A DNA stretch of 64,000 nucleotides from Halovulum dunhuangense (GTDB lineage Bacteria > Pseudomonadota > Alphaproteobacteria > Rhodobacterales > Rhodobacteraceae): the NCBI RefSeq assembly GCF_013093415.1, contig NZ_JABFBC010000001.1:62001-126000 (forward strand), in the 5' to 3' direction. Positions 61,726 through 64,000 of this stretch are shown piece after piece. Under the pieces are notes generated by a model. That model was not told the DNA's origin. It saw nothing but the letters and a program-made list of their open reading frames with translations, and made no database searches. Position numbers and translations under genes: made by a program. The stretch's first letter is position 1; every line of letters starts with the position of its first letter.

Positions 61726-64000
61726 TGACAGACCAGTCCCCGAACGACGCCTTCCATTCCTCGTCCTTCCTGCAGGGCCACAACGCGGCCTTCATGGAAC
61801 AGCTATACGCCCGCTACGCCGATGACCCGCAGGCCGTCGACGAAAGCTGGCGGCGCTTCTTCGCCGGTCTCGCCGATGCCGAACTCGACGTGAAGCGAGA
61901 GGCGCAGGGCCCCTCCTGGGCGCGCCGCGACTGGCCGCCGGTGCCCTCGGACGAACTGACCGCCGCGCTGGACGGCCAGTGGGCCGAACCGCAGAAGCAG
62001 GGCGAGAAGATCGCCGCCAAGGCCGCCGAGAAGGGCGTCACCCTCAGCGCCGACCAGATCCGCAAGGCGGTCACCGACAGCCTGCGCGCGCTCATGCTGA
62101 TCCGCGCCTACCGCATCCGCGGCCACTTGGCCGCCGATCTCGACCCGCTGAAGCTGACGGACCCCACCGACCATCCCGAGCTGGACCCGAAATCCTACGG
62201 CTTCACCGATGCCGACATGGACCGGCCCATCTTCATCGACATGGTGCTGGGGCTGGAAACCGCGTCCCTGCGCGAGATCCTGGCGATCCTCAAGCGCACC
62301 TATTGCGGCACCTTCGCGCTGCAATACATGCACATCTCGGACCCCGAGCAGGCAGCCTGGCTGAAGGAACGCATCGAGGGTTACGGCAAGGAGATCGCCT
62401 TCACCCGCGAGGGCCGGAAGGCGATCCTGAACAAGCTGGTGGAGGCCGAGGGCTTCGAGAAGTTCCTCCACGTCAAGTACACCGGCACCAAGCGCTTCGG
62501 CCTCGATGGCGGCGAGGCGCTGATCCCCGCGATGGAACAGATCATCAAGCGCGGCGGCAGCCTGGGCGTGACCGAAATCGTCATCGGCATGCCGCACCGC
62601 GGCCGCCTCTCGGTGCTCGCCAACGTGATGGGCAAGCCCTATCGCGCCATCTTCAACGAATTCCAGGGCGGCAGCTTCAAGCCGGACGAGGTCGAGGGCT
62701 CCGGCGACGTGAAGTACCACCTGGGCGCCAGTTCGGACCGCGAGTTCGACGGCAACAAGGTGCACCTGTCGCTGACCGCCAACCCCTCCCATCTCGAGGC
62801 GGTGAACCCCGTGGTGCTGGGCAAGGCCCGCGCCAAGCAGGAACAGCTGCACGACACCGACCGCCGCGCCGTGCTGCCCGTGCTTCTGCATGGCGACGCG
62901 GCCTTCGCGGGCCAGGGCGTGGTGGCGGAATGCTTCGGCCTGTCTGGGCTGAAGGGCCACCGCACCGGGGGCACCATCCATATCGTGGTGAACAACCAGA
63001 TCGGCTTCACCACCGCGCCGATGTACTCGCGTTCATCGCCCTATCCCACCGACATCGCCCTGATGGTCGAGGCGCCGATCTTCCACGTCAACGGCGACGA
63101 CCCAGAGGCCGTGGTCCATGCCGCCAAGGTGGCGACCGAGTTCCGCCAGAAGTTCGGCCGCGACGTCGTCATCGACATCTTCTGCTATCGCCGCTTCGGC
63201 CATAACGAGGGTGACGAGCCGATGTTCACCCAGCCCCTGATGTACAAGGCGATCAAGGGCCACAAGACCACGCTCCAGCTTTATACCGAGCGGCTGGTGC
63301 GCGACGGGCTGATCCCCGAGGGCGAGATCGAGGACATGAAGGCCGCCTTCCAGGCCCGGCTGAACGAGGAGTTCGAGATCGGCAAGGACTTCCGCCCGAA
63401 CAAGGCGGACTGGCTGGACGGCCGCTGGTCGCACCTGAACAAGCAGGGCGAGAAATACCAGCGCGGCAAGACCGCCGTGCCGATGGAGACGCTCAAGGAA
63501 GTCGGCACCGCCCTGACCCGCCTGCCCGACGGCTACAAGCCGCACAAGACGGTCGAGCGCATCCTCGAGGCCAAGCGCCAGATGATCGAGACCGGAGAGG
63601 GCATCGACTGGGCCACCGCCGAGGCGCTGGCATTCGGCACGCTGCTGACCGAGGGCTACCCGGTCCGCCTGTCGGGCCAGGATTCGACGCGCGGCACCTT
63701 CTCGCAGCGCCATTCCGGCATCATCGACCAGGAAACCGAGGAACGCTACCTGCCGCTCAACCACATCAAGCCGGGCCAGGCCACCTACGAGGTGGTCGAC
63801 TCGATGCTGTCGGAATACGCGGTGCTGGGCTTCGAGTACGGCTATTCCCTGGCCGAGCCCAACGCGCTGACCCTGTGGGAGGCGCAGTTCGGCGACTTCG
63901 CCAACGGCGCCCAGATCATGATCGACCAGTTCATCTCCTCGGGAGAGAAGAAGTGGCTGCGCATGTCGGGCCTGGTGATGCTGCTGCCCCACGGCTACGA
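61725..64000 (+). CDS. sucA: 2-oxoglutarate dehydrogenase E1 component, N-terminal part
   Basis: The first 758 codons of a thiamine-diphosphate enzyme normally about 940-990 residues long; the gene runs off the right edge. Visible features are the N-terminal SSFLQGHNAAFMEQLYARYA (E2-binding region), LMLIRAYRIRGHLAADLDPL near residue 124, the active-site VIGMPHRGRLSVLANVMGKP near 286-305, the HLSLTANPSHLEAVNPVVLG segment, and the ThDP-Mg motif LHGDAAFAGQGVVAECFGLS near 388 followed by VVNNQIGFTT. It follows the sulfotransferase-like gene with a TGATG overlap. It links to sucB and lpd outside the window. Confidence 0.96.
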   Translation, partial: MTDQSPNDAFHSSSFLQGHNAAFMEQLYARYADDPQAVDESWRRFFAGLADAELDVKREAQGPSWARRDWPPVPSDELTAALDGQWAEPQKQGEKIAAKAAEKGVTLSADQIRKAVTDSLRALMLIRAYRIRGHLAADLDPLKLTDPTDHPELDPKSYGFTDADMDRPIFIDMVLGLETASLREILAILKRTYCGTFALQYMHISDPEQAAWLKERIEGYGKEIAFTREGRKAILNKLVEAEGFEKFLHVKYTGTKRFGLDGGEALIPAMEQIIKRGGSLGVTEIVIGMPHRGRLSVLANVMGKPYRAIFNEFQGGSFKPDEVEGSGDVKYHLGASSDREFDGNKVHLSLTANPSHLEAVNPVVLGKARAKQEQLHDTDRRAVLPVLLHGDAAFAGQGVVAECFGLSGLKGHRTGGTIHIVVNNQIGFTTAPMYSRSSPYPTDIALMVEAPIFHVNGDDPEAVVHAAKVATEFRQKFGRDVVIDIFCYRRFGHNEGDEPMFTQPLMYKAIKGHKTTLQLYTERLVRDGLIPEGEIEDMKAAFQARLNEEFEIGKDFRPNKADWLDGRWSHLNKQGEKYQRGKTAVPMETLKEVGTALTRLPDGYKPHKTVERILEAKRQMIETGEGIDWATAEALAFGTLLTEGYPVRLSGQDSTRGTFSQRHSGIIDQETEERYLPLNHIKPGQATYEVVDSMLSEYAVLGFEYGYSLAEPNALTLWEAQFGDFANGAQIMIDQFISSGEKKWLRMSGLVMLLPHGY

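Overview
This 64 kb window is GC-rich chromosomal DNA from an alphaproteobacterium, most likely a member of the Rhodobacterales (Rhodobacter, Roseobacter or a relative). The evidence is gene content and order: a CenR-type response regulator, an RpoHII-type heat-shock sigma factor, a LuxR/LuxI pair with a CtrA-type box, NnrU, divergent ccr/ecm, and a succinate dehydrogenase - mesaconyl-CoA hydratase - malyl-CoA thioesterase - malate dehydrogenase - sucCD - 2-oxoglutarate dehydrogenase run. From memory, that last order is the one in Rhodobacter sphaeroides. Nearly all of the DNA is coding. I see no tRNA, rRNA, CRISPR array, insertion sequence or prophage.

Region 1 (1-9.8 kb): the start of a probable ribA, cenR, exonuclease III, an enoyl-CoA hydratase, lolA, an ECF sigma / RskA-type anti-sigma pair with a secreted DUF7282-type protein, a gene-poor 0.5 kb with a possible small RNA and a membrane-protein remnant, then ftsK and an aminotransferase. 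Region 2 (9.8-23 kb): an amidase, a UbiH-type hydroxylase, moeB - membrane protein - dut - coaBC, a frameshifted chaN, rpoHII behind an RpoE-like promoter, a glutathione transferase, comM, a lipase-like hydrolase, gshB, yraN and rsmI. Region 3 (23-33.7 kb): an LpoA-like lipoprotein, glnD, murJ, a rhomboid that has lost its catalytic residues, trpS, a universal stress protein, a fluoroacetate-dehalogenase-like hydrolase, an Nfu protein, tsaB and rimI.

Region 4 (33.7-41.2 kb): a purine-nucleoside salvage operon (substrate-binding protein, ATPase, two permeases, purine nucleoside phosphorylase) with a structured leader, then a TauE exporter with its TIGR02186 partner. Region 5 (41.2-45.4 kb): a DUF1194 protein, a RecD-like helicase and the quorum-sensing locus. 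Region 6 (45.4-64 kb): ethylmalonyl-CoA pathway genes (ccr, ecm, mch, mcl2) interleaved with TCA-cycle genes (sdhCDAB, mdh, sucCD, sucA). Together these assimilate acetyl-CoA and oxidise its products. Two sulfotransferase-like genes sit inside this block.

The most notable unexplained signal is a pair of TGTGATCACA-type palindromes, 21 bp apart centre to centre, found upstream of sdhC and again, with the same spacing, upstream of sucC. This suggests an unidentified regulator shared by TCA-cycle operons. Other leads are twin lipoproteins with a shared C-terminal motif between sdhA and sdhB, a hairpin over the luxI ribosome-binding site, the purine-operon leader, and a C-rich two-hairpin RNA candidate at 5.5 kb. 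Family assignments come from recognising motifs in the translations; no database search was possible.
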